From positions 1 through 64,000 of the forward strand of contig JAMFSE010000100.1 in assembly GCA_026225115.1 (NCBI GenBank): DNA of 64,000 nt, given 5' to 3'. This DNA is from Rhodovastum atsumiense (lineage in GTDB: Bacteria > Pseudomonadota > Alphaproteobacteria > Acetobacterales > Acetobacteraceae). The position numbers and the translations under genes are program-made. Below, in pieces: positions 23,435 through 32,297 of this stretch. The stretch's first letter is position 1; each line of letters begins with the position of its first letter. The notes beneath the pieces were generated by a model. It had not been told where the DNA came from, did not search any database, and was given only the letters and a program-made list of their open reading frames with translations.

Positions 23435-25253
23435 TGGCATAGGCTCCCTGCGCCGGCGTCTCACCGCCGCCCTCTTTCCCAGTCCCTGTCGCCGCGCCGG
23501 CCAGCGTATAGGCCGCATTGATCAACGCAATATGCGAAAACGCCTGCGGAAAATTTCCCACCTGGCGTTTGCCCACCGGATCATACTCCTCCGCCAGCAG
23601 CCCCACATCATTGGCCAGACCGATCAGCCGGTCAAACAGCGCGCGCGCCTCATCCACCCGCCCCAGCAGCACATAATTGCCGACTAGCCAAAAGCTGCAA
23701 GCCAGAAACGCACCCTCGCCCGGCGGCAACCCGTCCTTCGCCTCACCGGTATCGTAGCGGATAACAAACCCGTCCCGCAGCAAATCCTTCTCGATCGCCT
23801 CAACCGTCCCCTTAACCCGCGGATCATCCGGCGGCAGAAACCCGACAATGGCAATCATCAGCAACCCGGCATCAAGATTTTTGCTGCCGTAATACTGCAC
23901 AAATGAGTTCCGCCCGGCATCGAACGCCTTTTCGCAAACCTCGTCATGAATCTGCTGCCGCCATTCGCGCCACTCGTCCAGCGGCGCTTCCATGCCAAAC
24001 TCCTCCGCCGAGCGGATGGCGCGGTCCACCGCCACCCAGGCCATCACCTTGGAATGGGTAAATTGCTGCCGGCCGCTGCGAACTTCCCATATTCCGTCAT
24101 CCGGCTCCTGCCAGATGGTCTTCAAATGCTGCAGCAGGCCCCGCTCCAGGCTCCACAGCGTATCGCTGGCCGGCAGCCCGCGCGTGCGGCCGTAATACAT
24201 CGCCGCCATCACCTCGCCATACACATCCAACTGCACCTGGCCGGCAGCGGCGTTGCCCACATGCACCGGCGCCGAATTTTCATAGCCCGGCAGCCAGGGA
24301 ATATTCCATTCATCCAGCCGCCGCTCGCCGGCAATCCCGTACATGATCTGCAACTGCTCGGGGCTGCCGGCGATGGCGCGGATCAGCCATTGCTGCCAGG
24401 CCGTCGCCTCCTCCACAAAATTGGATTCCAGCAGCGAAAACAGCGTCAGCGTCGCATCACGCAGCCAGCAGTAGCGGTAATCCCAGTTCCGCGCACCGCC
24501 GATCTGCTCGGGCAGCGACGTCGTGGCCGCCGCCACAATCCCGCCGGTTTCAAAATGCGTAAGCCCCTTCAGGGTAATCAGCGAGCGCAGGACAATATCG
24601 CTATGCGCGCCCAGCCCCTCGAACCTGGCACTCCAGTCTCGCCAGCCCTTATCCTCGATATCGATCACCTGCCCGACATCCAGCGCCGCCGGCATCTCGT
24701 GGTAAGACCGCGACCAGCCGAGGCAAAAATCGATCTCGTCGCCCGCATTCACGCCAAAAATCGCACCGGTCCGCATATCCTTATTCTCAATCTCGACCCC
24801 GGCCTGCAGCAGCAGCCGGTCTGGCCCGACGATGAACTGCGTGCGCCCGTCATCGGTCCGCGAAACCCAGGGAACGGACACCCCATAATCAAACCGCACC
24901 GCCAGATCGGTCATCATCTCGACACGGCCGGTCAGCCCGCGCACCCGCCGCAGCAAATTCGACTTGCCTTCGCTGCGCGACATGCAGTCGATCAGCAAGG
25001 CGGTCCCGGTCTCAGTCTCGAAAACGGTTTCCAAAATCAGCGTACCCTGCCGATAATGCCGCGTGATTTTCGCTTTCGAATCTGCCGCAGATATCCGCCA
25101 GCTGCCGTTCCGCTCATCGCCAAGCAGCGCCGTAAAGCATGCGGCAGAATCAAACCGCGGCAGACAAAGCCAATCGATGCACCCATCCCGGCTGACCAGC
25201 GCCATCGTCTCGCAATTGCCGATAACGGCATAATCCTCGATCCGCACTGCCAT
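23424..25253 (-). CDS. Glycoside hydrolase family 15 (glucoamylase/trehalase-like)
   Basis: A 609-residue protein of the GH15-like type: an N-terminal super-beta-sandwich domain (YAVIGNCETMALVSRDGCIDWLCLPRFDS) and a C-terminal (alpha/alpha)6 barrel with the hallmark GGARNWDYRYCWLRDATLTL. Family members release glucose from starch-like glucans, trehalose or related sugars by inversion. No signal peptide is seen, so a cytoplasmic substrate such as trehalose or glycogen is likely. First gene of the GH15-GMC-DoxX operon. Confidence 0.9.
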   Translation of the reverse strand: MAVRIEDYAVIGNCETMALVSRDGCIDWLCLPRFDSAACFTALLGDERNGSWRISAADSKAKITRHYRQGTLILETVFETETGTALLIDCMSRSEGKSNLLRRVRGLTGRVEMMTDLAVRFDYGVSVPWVSRTDDGRTQFIVGPDRLLLQAGVEIENKDMRTGAIFGVNAGDEIDFCLGWSRSYHEMPAALDVGQVIDIEDKGWRDWSARFEGLGAHSDIVLRSLITLKGLTHFETGGIVAAATTSLPEQIGGARNWDYRYCWLRDATLTLFSLLESNFVEEATAWQQWLIRAIAGSPEQLQIMYGIAGERRLDEWNIPWLPGYENSAPVHVGNAAAGQVQLDVYGEVMAAMYYGRTRGLPASDTLWSLERGLLQHLKTIWQEPDDGIWEVRSGRQQFTHSKVMAWVAVDRAIRSAEEFGMEAPLDEWREWRQQIHDEVCEKAFDAGRNSFVQYYGSKNLDAGLLMIAIVGFLPPDDPRVKGTVEAIEKDLLRDGFVIRYDTGEAKDGLPPGEGAFLACSFWLVGNYVLLGRVDEARALFDRLIGLANDVGLLAEEYDPVGKRQVGNFPQAFSHIALINAAYTLAGAATGTGKEGGGETPAQGAYANAE

Positions 25254-25303
25254 CTATCTTAACCGCCTTCTTCAAGCACCATCGCGCAAACAAATTTGCA
25301 AAG

Positions 25304-25439
25304 TCTATTTCAGAAGTCGCTCTGGTGAGTCGGCAAGTGGTGATTTTTGAGCACCGGAGCGGAACGTACATCAGTACGTGAGCACCGGAGCGCAGAAAAT
25401 CGCCGCTTGACGGCCTCCAGAGTAGACTTCTGGAATAGA
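25304..25439. mobile_element. MITE-like palindromic element (136 bp)
   Basis: Two inverted arms of about 65 bp face each other across the loop ATCA (25370-25373). The inner stem ACGTAC/GTACGT is perfect; the outer ends TCTATTTCAGAAGTC and GACTTCTGGAATAGA pair with one mismatch. GAGCACCGGAGCG occurs once in each half as a direct repeat. It has no coding capacity. Miniature inverted-repeat elements or REP-like units have this form. It lies between the GH15 promoter side and the SDR 3' end. Confidence 0.65.
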
Positions 25440-25442
25440 ATT

Positions 25443-26315
25443 CTAACCGCCGGTGGCAAAGCCGGGGTATAGTGTCATGCCGCCGTCAACGAACAAGGTC
25501 GCCCCGGTCACGTAATCCGCCGCATCCGACGCCAGCCAGGCCACAGCCTGCGCAATATCATCCGGCTCGCCGATCCGCTTATACGGCACCAGCCGCATCA
25601 AATCGGCATAGGCCTCCAGTGTGCTCCATGCCTCGGTATTGATCGGCGTGCGGATCGCCCCCGGCCCCACCGAATTCACCCGGATCCGATGCGGCGCCAA
25701 CTCCTGCGCGATGCTCTTCATCAACAGCATTACCCCGCCTTTGGACGCCGCATAATTTGCATGCCCGGCCCAGGGAATTTCCTGATGCACCGAACTCATG
25801 CAGATAATCTTGCCGCAGGCCACGGAAACCTCGCTGACGATGCCGCGCTTCCTGAACACACGGGCTGCCTCGCGCGTACACAGAAACTGTCCGGTCAGAT
25901 TAATCCCGATCACCGTGTTCCACTGCTCCAGCGTCATCTGCTCGAACGGCGAATCCCGCTGCAGCCCGGCATTGCTCACCACGATATGCAAGGTGCCGAA
26001 ATGCGACACCGCCTGCGCGAACATCGCCAGCACCTCATCTTCCTTCGAGACATCGGCCTGGATCGCAATGGCGCGCCCGCCAAATCCCTCGATCTCATGC
26101 GCGACAGCCTCGGCGGCAGCAGGATCGGTTACGTAATTGATCACCACATCAGCACCGGCGCGCGCCAGCCCGATCGCGGTTGCCTTGCCGATCCCGGAAT
26201 TGGCGCCGGTCACCAGCGCCGGCTGGCCTACCAGAGTTTTCGCATAGGTAACGCGCGGCAGATCCGCATTATCTGGCGCTGGCGCCGTGGTTAGCGTTTT
26301 CGGGTCATTCGGCAT
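25443..26315 (-). CDS. SDR-family oxidoreductase, glucose 1-dehydrogenase-like
   Basis: A 290-residue classical short-chain dehydrogenase. The cofactor loop is TGANSGIG, the NAG motif is VSNAG, and the catalytic residues appear as MSSVHQEIPWAGHANYAASKGG (Ser, Tyr, Lys). The C-terminal DYVTGATLFVDGG is typical. The N-terminal extension of about 28 residues (PNDPKTLTTAPAPDNADLPR) resembles glucose 1-dehydrogenase-like proteins. A single gene; substrate unproven. Confidence 0.85.
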   Translation of the reverse strand: MPNDPKTLTTAPAPDNADLPRVTYAKTLVGQPALVTGANSGIGKATAIGLARAGADVVINYVTDPAAAEAVAHEIEGFGGRAIAIQADVSKEDEVLAMFAQAVSHFGTLHIVVSNAGLQRDSPFEQMTLEQWNTVIGINLTGQFLCTREAARVFRKRGIVSEVSVACGKIICMSSVHQEIPWAGHANYAASKGGVMLLMKSIAQELAPHRIRVNSVGPGAIRTPINTEAWSTLEAYADLMRLVPYKRIGEPDDIAQAVAWLASDAADYVTGATLFVDGGMTLYPGFATGG

Positions 26316-26484
26316 GTGCGCTCCTGTGTCCGAAACATTACATTTCAGTGATCTAAGATTTGAATTTTCGTATAATCCAGCTGGTAGCTTTGCAGAAAGA
26401 TTTCAATCCGGCAAACTACCCTTTGAAGCCTTGTAAACCTTCGCTCATCGCGCCAATTCCAGCGTTCGAATTGAAGGAGCAACG

Positions 26485-26826
26485 ATGATGCATTCGAATT
26501 TCCGGATCGGGCTTGTTGGTATTTCAATGTTCGGCGCACTTGGTGCCTACGGTGCCGCGCTGGCGCAATCTCCCCCGCTGGCCACGCCGGCGGTAAGCGC
26601 GAGCAGCATGAGCGCTGTTCAGGGCGCCAGTACCGGCCTCGGCGATTCCCATCGCTTCGCCACGCCAGCTGCCGCCACCGCGCATTGCTCGAACGACACA
26701 ATCGTGTGGTCGTCGGGTCCCTCCCTCACCTATGCCCTTCCCAATGCCGCCAATTACGGCAAGGGCTCCGGCTTTTACGCCTGCAAAACCGAAGCCAACG
26801 ACGCCGGCTTCCATCCCAACAGCTAG
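26485..26826 (+). CDS. Small secreted protein with two-cysteine domain
   Basis: A 113-residue protein with a Sec signal peptide ending at ALAQ (about residue 28). The mature part contains HCSNDTIVW and GSGFYACKTEANDAGFHPNS, which recall a widespread small periplasmic domain with the pattern C-x2-D-x-V-V-W ... Y-x-C-x3-A. The two cysteines may form a disulfide. ATG 26485 follows GAAGGAG. No function is known. Confidence 0.7.
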   Translation: MMHSNFRIGLVGISMFGALGAYGAALAQSPPLATPAVSASSMSAVQGASTGLGDSHRFATPAAATAHCSNDTIVWSSGPSLTYALPNAANYGKGSGFYACKTEANDAGFHPNS

Positions 26827-26901
26827 CCTCCAACGCCTCTGCTTGACCCGCAGCCGGCGCAGCCGCCAGGATCGGCCAACCAGAGCGGAAGCCGAGCCTG
26901 A

Positions 26902-27705
26902 TTGCTGTTCCTTGTTGAGAAACTACTATGGTTATTGGTGACGCCGAGCACGGTCCTGCTGGCCCTCGCCGTTATCGGCCTGGTTTTGCATATTCTGCGC
27001 CGCCGTACGGCTGCTTTGGTCTGCCTTTTCATATCCATAGGCGCCCTCACGCTGATCGCGGCGCTGCCCATCGGCGCCGCAATGCTGGCGCCGCTTGAAA
27101 ACCGATTCCCAATGGTGGAAACCCTGCCGGCCAACGTTACCGGCATCATCGTGCTGGGCGGCGCCACCAGCCCCGGCATGACGGCCGCACGCGGCATGCC
27201 CACCCTCAATGCGGATGCCGAGCGCATGACCACGCTGGCCGCCCTCGCCCGCCACTATCCCGATGCCCGCCTCGCCTTCACCGGCGGCAACGGCACCCTG
27301 ATCCATGGCGCCATGACCGAGGCTGACGTCGCCCGCGAGATTTTCACCGAGCTCGGAGTCGACCAGAATCGCATCACCTACGAAGACCGCTCCCGCACCA
27401 CCTATGAAAACGTCCTGGATCTCAAAGCGCTGCTGAACCCGCAGCCCGGCCAGTCCTGGCTGCTGGTCACTTCCGCCTGGCACATGCCGCGCGCCGTCGG
27501 CCTGTTCCGTAAAGCCGGCTGGCCGGTGCTGCCTTATCCCGTCGGCTATAAAACCGCACCCGGCCTTGTCCTGAACGAAATCCACGACGGCTTTCCTGCC
27601 CGGCTTGCGATGGTTGATCAGGCCACCCATGAATGGATCGGCCTTGCTGCCTACTGGATGCTTGGTCACAGCAGCGCGATCTTCCCGGCGCCCGAGTCAC
27701 CGTAA
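26902..27705 (+). CDS. YdcF/ElyC/SanA-family membrane protein
   Basis: A 267-residue protein with two N-terminal transmembrane helices (about 5-30 and 37-65) and a DUF218 domain: IIVLGGATSPGM, LAFTGGNG, YEDRSRTTYENVLDLK and LLVTSAWHMPRAVGLFRKAGW. The family is linked to envelope polymer metabolism (ElyC, SanA); chemistry is not settled. The start is TTG 26902. It stands alone. Confidence 0.88.
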   Translation: MLFLVEKLLWLLVTPSTVLLALAVIGLVLHILRRRTAALVCLFISIGALTLIAALPIGAAMLAPLENRFPMVETLPANVTGIIVLGGATSPGMTAARGMPTLNADAERMTTLAALARHYPDARLAFTGGNGTLIHGAMTEADVAREIFTELGVDQNRITYEDRSRTTYENVLDLKALLNPQPGQSWLLVTSAWHMPRAVGLFRKAGWPVLPYPVGYKTAPGLVLNEIHDGFPARLAMVDQATHEWIGLAAYWMLGHSSAIFPAPESP

Positions 27706-27757
27706 AACGAAAATCTCGCGCCGCGCGGACCAGACGAAATCCTCTGAATCCGCCTTA

Positions 27758-27775
27758 TCAAGTAATCACTTGACA
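27758..27775 (+). promoter_or_regulatory. Palindrome overlapping a possible -35 box
   Basis: TCAAGT-AATC-ACTTGA (27758-27773) is a perfect inverted repeat, and TTGACA (27770-27775) overlaps its right arm. The -10 region is poor. It lies about 190 bases before the DUF1302 gene and could hold an operator for the export locus. Weak evidence. Confidence 0.3.
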
Positions 27776-27960
27776 GCCGGTCCCCTATCAATTTAACCAG
27801 TGCGTAATAGTTAAACAAAAGCGACTGGCGTCGAACAATCAGATGCTGACGCGCCGGCTGCGTAATCTCATCGAGACTTCAACACCAAACAAAATTTCTC
27901 GAAGAAACCACCTAAAAGACCACGAAGCGTGACCGTTAAATAAAAGCAGACGAGGGAAAA

Positions 27961-29619
27961 ATGGGCAACATCGCCAAACGCCGCGCGTCGGATCGTGGAT
28001 TTGTGTCTTTTTCTGCCAGTGGCGCCGTCACTGCGGGCGCCGCCATTTTGGGAATGATCGCCGCATCAAACCCCGCAAATGCGTTCAATCTCTACGATGG
28101 CTCGCAATACGGCAACGACATGCAAGTCAATCTAACCACCACCGTGTCCTATACCGGCCAGCTGCGCGTCAACAGCCCCTCCGCCTTCCTGAAGGACGGT
28201 TCCGACGGCGACGCAAATTTCCAGCACGGCATCGTCGGTAATCTGTTCGAAATACTGCCGGTGCTCGACATCGTGGACGGCAATTACGGCGCGCATTTCA
28301 GCGGTCAGGCCTATATCAACACCCCATATCTCGGCACCAATCAGAACAACGTGCCCGGCTATAGCGGCGCGCTCTACACCGCAAAACAAACCGACTTCGC
28401 AAGCGCCACGCGCAATGTCGATGGTCTGAACGCGCAGCTTCTCGATGCCTTCGCTTTTGCTCAGCATCAATTCGCCGATGGCCAGAGCATCGACTTCAAA
28501 ATCGGCCGCCAGACCCTGTTCTGGGGCCAGAGCCTGTTTTTCCCATCCGACGGCATTTCCGGCGGCCAGGCGCCGATCAACGTCATCAGCGCGCAAAACC
28601 AGATCAATGCGGAAGCCCAACAAGTTTTCATGCCGGTCGGCCAAGTCGTGTTCACCTATCAGCCAATCCCGGGCACCACGCTGCAAACCTATTATCAGTT
28701 CGAATACCGGCATGATTATCTGCAGGGCGAGGGCGCGTATTTCAACGGCAACAATCTCATTGACCGCGGCGGCAGCTTTCTGAACTTCGGCGGCCAGACC
28801 GGGGTTATGCGCAGCGTTCAGGACAATACCCCGCCCAATAACAACGGCCAGTTCGGCCTCTCCATCCAGCAGGAAATCCATGATTACGATCTAGGGCTTT
28901 TCGTGGAGCGGTTCGACGCGAAGGCGCCGGAGATCGGCTACGCGGTGGGCTCCATCCCGCCGATGGTGCTGCCGCATGGCTATCTCGCCATCGGCACCTA
29001 TGATGTCGTCTACCCGCGCGATATCTGGCTGCAGGGCGTCAGCGCCTCGACCAATATCGGCGCCGCCAACGTCGCCGGCGAACTCTCCTTTCGCGAGCAT
29101 CAGCCGCTCTTCCCGGCAAATGGCCTGTTCACCGTAACACCGGGCAGCAACGCCAACGGCAATCCGGCCTATCCGGTCGGCACCACCTGGAACGCCCAGG
29201 TCTCCGCCATCTATCTGACCAGCAGCCTGCCTTTGGACCCCGGCGGCATCGCCTTCACAGGTGAAGCCATCATGAATCATCTGATCAGCGTCACCGATAA
29301 TCGCGCCGCACTGGTCACCGGTCACCAGGGCACCGCCGCCGCCTTCGACGTCGTCATGACGCCGACCTATAACGACGTGCTGCCCTTCCTCAACCTCACC
29401 TTCCCCATCGGCATCGACTATAACTTCCTCGGCCGCTCCGTCGTCGACAGCGGGCTTTACCACGGCACCGGCACGTTTAACGTCGGCGTCACCGGCACCT
29501 ACCGCACCAACTGGATCGCCTCGTTGAGCTACCAGGATTATTTCGGCAAGCCCGACGTCATCTACAATGCTTTGGCCGATCGAGGCTACGTCGCGCTTAA
29601 TCTCCAACACACGTTTTAA
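27961..29619 (+). CDS. DUF1302 outer-membrane protein
   Basis: A 552-residue protein with a long signal peptide ending near NPANA (about residue 41), followed by beta-strand-rich sequence ending in an aromatic residue (HTF), as in outer-membrane barrels. The opening FNLYDGSQYGNDMQVNLTTTVSYTGQLRV, the GRQTLFWGQSLFF block and the YQFEYRHD strand fit DUF1302. It begins a four-gene run with DUF1329, YCF48-like and MMPL genes, a set repeatedly seen together and thought to move hydrophobic compounds across the envelope. Confidence 0.88.
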   Translation: MGNIAKRRASDRGFVSFSASGAVTAGAAILGMIAASNPANAFNLYDGSQYGNDMQVNLTTTVSYTGQLRVNSPSAFLKDGSDGDANFQHGIVGNLFEILPVLDIVDGNYGAHFSGQAYINTPYLGTNQNNVPGYSGALYTAKQTDFASATRNVDGLNAQLLDAFAFAQHQFADGQSIDFKIGRQTLFWGQSLFFPSDGISGGQAPINVISAQNQINAEAQQVFMPVGQVVFTYQPIPGTTLQTYYQFEYRHDYLQGEGAYFNGNNLIDRGGSFLNFGGQTGVMRSVQDNTPPNNNGQFGLSIQQEIHDYDLGLFVERFDAKAPEIGYAVGSIPPMVLPHGYLAIGTYDVVYPRDIWLQGVSASTNIGAANVAGELSFREHQPLFPANGLFTVTPGSNANGNPAYPVGTTWNAQVSAIYLTSSLPLDPGGIAFTGEAIMNHLISVTDNRAALVTGHQGTAAAFDVVMTPTYNDVLPFLNLTFPIGIDYNFLGRSVVDSGLYHGTGTFNVGVTGTYRTNWIASLSYQDYFGKPDVIYNALADRGYVALNLQHTF

Positions 29620-29639
29620 CGCGCCAGGGACATCAAAAA

Positions 29640-31052
29640 ATGAAACGACGTAATTTCGGCGCCCTCACGGCCTGCAGCCTGGCGGCATTGAAAACCGGGA
29701 TGATCAGCATTGCGCATGCGCAAGCCGCGCCGAACGCGGCCTTGCTGCAGACCACGCTCACCCCGCTCGGTGCCGAGCGCGCAGGCAATGCCGACGGCAG
29801 CATCCCGGCATGGACCGGCGGCTACACCACCGTGCCGGCCGGCTGGCAGGAAGGCCAGTTCATGCCGCTGCCCGACGCCATGGCCAATGAACAGCCGGTT
29901 GTCGTCATCAATGCCGGCAACATGGCCCAATATACCGGCAAGATTACCGATGGCGTGGCTGCCATGATGACGAAATACGGCTTCAGCATCAAAGTCTATC
30001 CCACCCACCGGACCGCCGCAGCCCCGCAGCAGGTTTATGTAAACACGGCAAATAATGTCGCCACGGCCAGGCTCTCGGACCCGGCCCAGCCGCGCCTCGG
30101 ATTCACCGGCGCATTCGGCGGTGTGCCCTTTCCAATTCCCGACACCAGCGATCCCCTCATCGCCGGCGCCCAGGTCATCATGAATCATCTCTGCGGCTGG
30201 CGCGGCTATGCCTGGTCCTGCAATGTCGCCGACTATATCGTGCAGGGCGGTTCGGCCGTGCTCGTCAGCTCCGCCAAATTCATCGCCAAATATCCGTATT
30301 ATCTCGCAACCAGCCAGGCTCAATTCGATGCCGACGGACGGATTTACACGGAAAAAGGTTTCCTCACCGGCCCGGCCAATCTCCAGGGCGAGCAGAATAT
30401 CAGCCAGAGCTACACCGACTTCATCAAACACCAGACGCAAACCTGGACGCTGGAGAACGGCCAGGGCCGTGTGCGAAAAGCCCCGGAAGTTTCGTTCGAT
30501 ACGCCAAGCTCCTATGTCGACGGCATGCTGGACTATGACGAATACGGACTGTTCAGCGGCTCCATGGAAAAATACGACTGGAAACTCCTCGGCAAAAAGG
30601 AAATGTATATCCCCTATCATTGCAACGGCCTGATCGGCGCGCCGGTCGATCAGATTTTCACGCCGAAATTCCCGAATCCCGAGGTGTTCAGATGGGAGCT
30701 GCATCGGGTCTGGGTGGTAGACGCCACGCTGCACCAGGGCGAGCGCAACACGCTGGCGCGCCGCCGCTATTATGTGGATGAAGATACCTGGAATATCTGC
30801 ACAATCGACGAGTATGACGCGGACAATAATCTGTATCACGTGAACTTTGCGTTCCCCATCCTGCGGCCCGACGTTCCGGGAACCATGCTGTGCGGCGGCG
30901 GCTCTTTGCTCAGCAACAACATGCAGACCAACACCTATGTCAGCAGCGCCGGCGTCTGGAACGAAAAAGCCCATCCGACCCTGCGCTTCTACCCGGATCA
31001 GCCGAACACCGTTTTCGACCCCGAGGCGATGGCAGCCTCGGCGCAATATTAA
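29640..31052 (+). CDS. DUF1329 periplasmic protein
   Basis: A 470-residue DUF1329 protein. The N-terminus MKRRNFGALTACSLAAL has a twin-arginine-like RR and a cleavage region at AHAQAAP. The mature start LTPLGAERAGNADGSIPAWTGGY is the family hallmark. The fold is LolB/LolA-like, so lipid or other hydrophobic ligand carriage in the periplasm is likely. It follows the DUF1302 gene by 20 bases and they are presumably partners. Confidence 0.88.
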   Translation: MKRRNFGALTACSLAALKTGMISIAHAQAAPNAALLQTTLTPLGAERAGNADGSIPAWTGGYTTVPAGWQEGQFMPLPDAMANEQPVVVINAGNMAQYTGKITDGVAAMMTKYGFSIKVYPTHRTAAAPQQVYVNTANNVATARLSDPAQPRLGFTGAFGGVPFPIPDTSDPLIAGAQVIMNHLCGWRGYAWSCNVADYIVQGGSAVLVSSAKFIAKYPYYLATSQAQFDADGRIYTEKGFLTGPANLQGEQNISQSYTDFIKHQTQTWTLENGQGRVRKAPEVSFDTPSSYVDGMLDYDEYGLFSGSMEKYDWKLLGKKEMYIPYHCNGLIGAPVDQIFTPKFPNPEVFRWELHRVWVVDATLHQGERNTLARRRYYVDEDTWNICTIDEYDADNNLYHVNFAFPILRPDVPGTMLCGGGSLLSNNMQTNTYVSSAGVWNEKAHPTLRFYPDQPNTVFDPEAMAASAQY

Positions 31053-31123
31053 CGAAGTTTCTCGGCGGCGCCTGACGGCAAGCACTTACGCTGGCCGGGA
31101 ATTTTTGATTGCGCGGTGAATCC

Positions 31124-32284
31124 ATGAACGCGGAAGACAGAGTTACCCAGCAGAATAACAGCGGCAACGCGGTCACCCGGCGCCGGTGCGTCACCGGCAT
31201 CGCCGCAGGTTTTTCATCGCTGCCATTTGCTGCGGCCTGGCCCGCCAATCCCACCGACCCGGCGCTCACCGGCATCGATACGATCGACACGCCGGCGATC
31301 ACCGTCAGAAGTCCCGCCGCCGTGTTGCTGGTCGCACTCACTTGCGCCGGCCGCCGGCTGTTCGCCTGCGGCGAGCACGGCGTCATCATCTATTCCGACG
31401 ACGCAGGGGCAAACTGGGTGCAGGCCAGCGTGCCGGTGAACGTGACCTTGACCTGCATCGGTTTCGCAACCGAAAATCTCGGCTGGGCCGCCGGTCACGC
31501 CGGGGTCATTCTCGCAACGTCGGATGCCGGCAAAACCTGGCAGCTGCAGCTGAACGGCCTGCAGGCCAACCAGCTCACGCTGGCGGCGGCGCAGGCCGCG
31601 CAATCGGGCAACAACCCCTCCCCCGGGGCGCCGCTGGCGCTCGCGCGCGCCGGCCGGTTTGGCGAGGAGGGTGCCGACAAGCCCTTCCTCTCGCTCCTGG
31701 TTTTCAGCCCGCAAAAGCTCATCGCCTTCGGCGCCTACCGGATGACAATGATTACCCTCGACGGCGGCAAAAGCTGGGCCGACTGGAGCCTGCATGTGTA
31801 CGATAAATACAGCCAGAATCTCTACGCCACGGCCGTCATCGGAACCGACATTTACCTTGCCGCCGAGCAGGGACTGGTCTTCAAATCCAGCGATGCGGGC
31901 AACAGCTTCCTGCCGGTCGCCTCGCCTTCCGCCACCACACTGTTCGGCGTGCTCGGCTCGCTTGCCATCGGTGTTATCGTCTTTGGCGTCGCCGGCGCCG
32001 GCTTTCGTTCGATCGACGGCGGCGCCAGCTGGACACCACTTGCGCTGACCACCCAGGAAAACCTGGTGGCCGGCTTGCTGCTGCCCGGCACCAACTGGAT
32101 TCTCATCGCAAGTGATGCCGGAACGCTTTTCCTCAGCAAGGATCAGGGAAAAAAATTCTCCGTCGTCTCCAACACTCCGCCCATGTCGGTTTTCGCCTTG
32201 CAGCAAACCGCGAACGGCGATCTCCTGCTTGCCGGCGCCGCCGGCATCAACAGGCTGCCGCTGCAAATTTTAGCCAACGCGTAA
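31124..32284 (+). CDS. YCF48-like Asp-box repeat protein
   Basis: A 386-residue periplasmic protein with an RRR-containing, Tat-like leader and six Asp-box/BNR repeats (SDDAGANW, SDAGKTW, LDGGKSW, SSDAGNSF, IDGGASW, SKDQGKKF), forming a beta-propeller like YCF48. Related proteins occur between DUF1329 and MMPL genes. ATG 31124 is preferred to TTG 31109. The role is probably as a periplasmic scaffold for the exporter. Confidence 0.82.
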   Translation: MNAEDRVTQQNNSGNAVTRRRCVTGIAAGFSSLPFAAAWPANPTDPALTGIDTIDTPAITVRSPAAVLLVALTCAGRRLFACGEHGVIIYSDDAGANWVQASVPVNVTLTCIGFATENLGWAAGHAGVILATSDAGKTWQLQLNGLQANQLTLAAAQAAQSGNNPSPGAPLALARAGRFGEEGADKPFLSLLVFSPQKLIAFGAYRMTMITLDGGKSWADWSLHVYDKYSQNLYATAVIGTDIYLAAEQGLVFKSSDAGNSFLPVASPSATTLFGVLGSLAIGVIVFGVAGAGFRSIDGGASWTPLALTTQENLVAGLLLPGTNWILIASDAGTLFLSKDQGKKFSVVSNTPPMSVFALQQTANGDLLLAGAAGINRLPLQILANA

Positions 32285-32297
32285 CCAGGCCGGAAAA

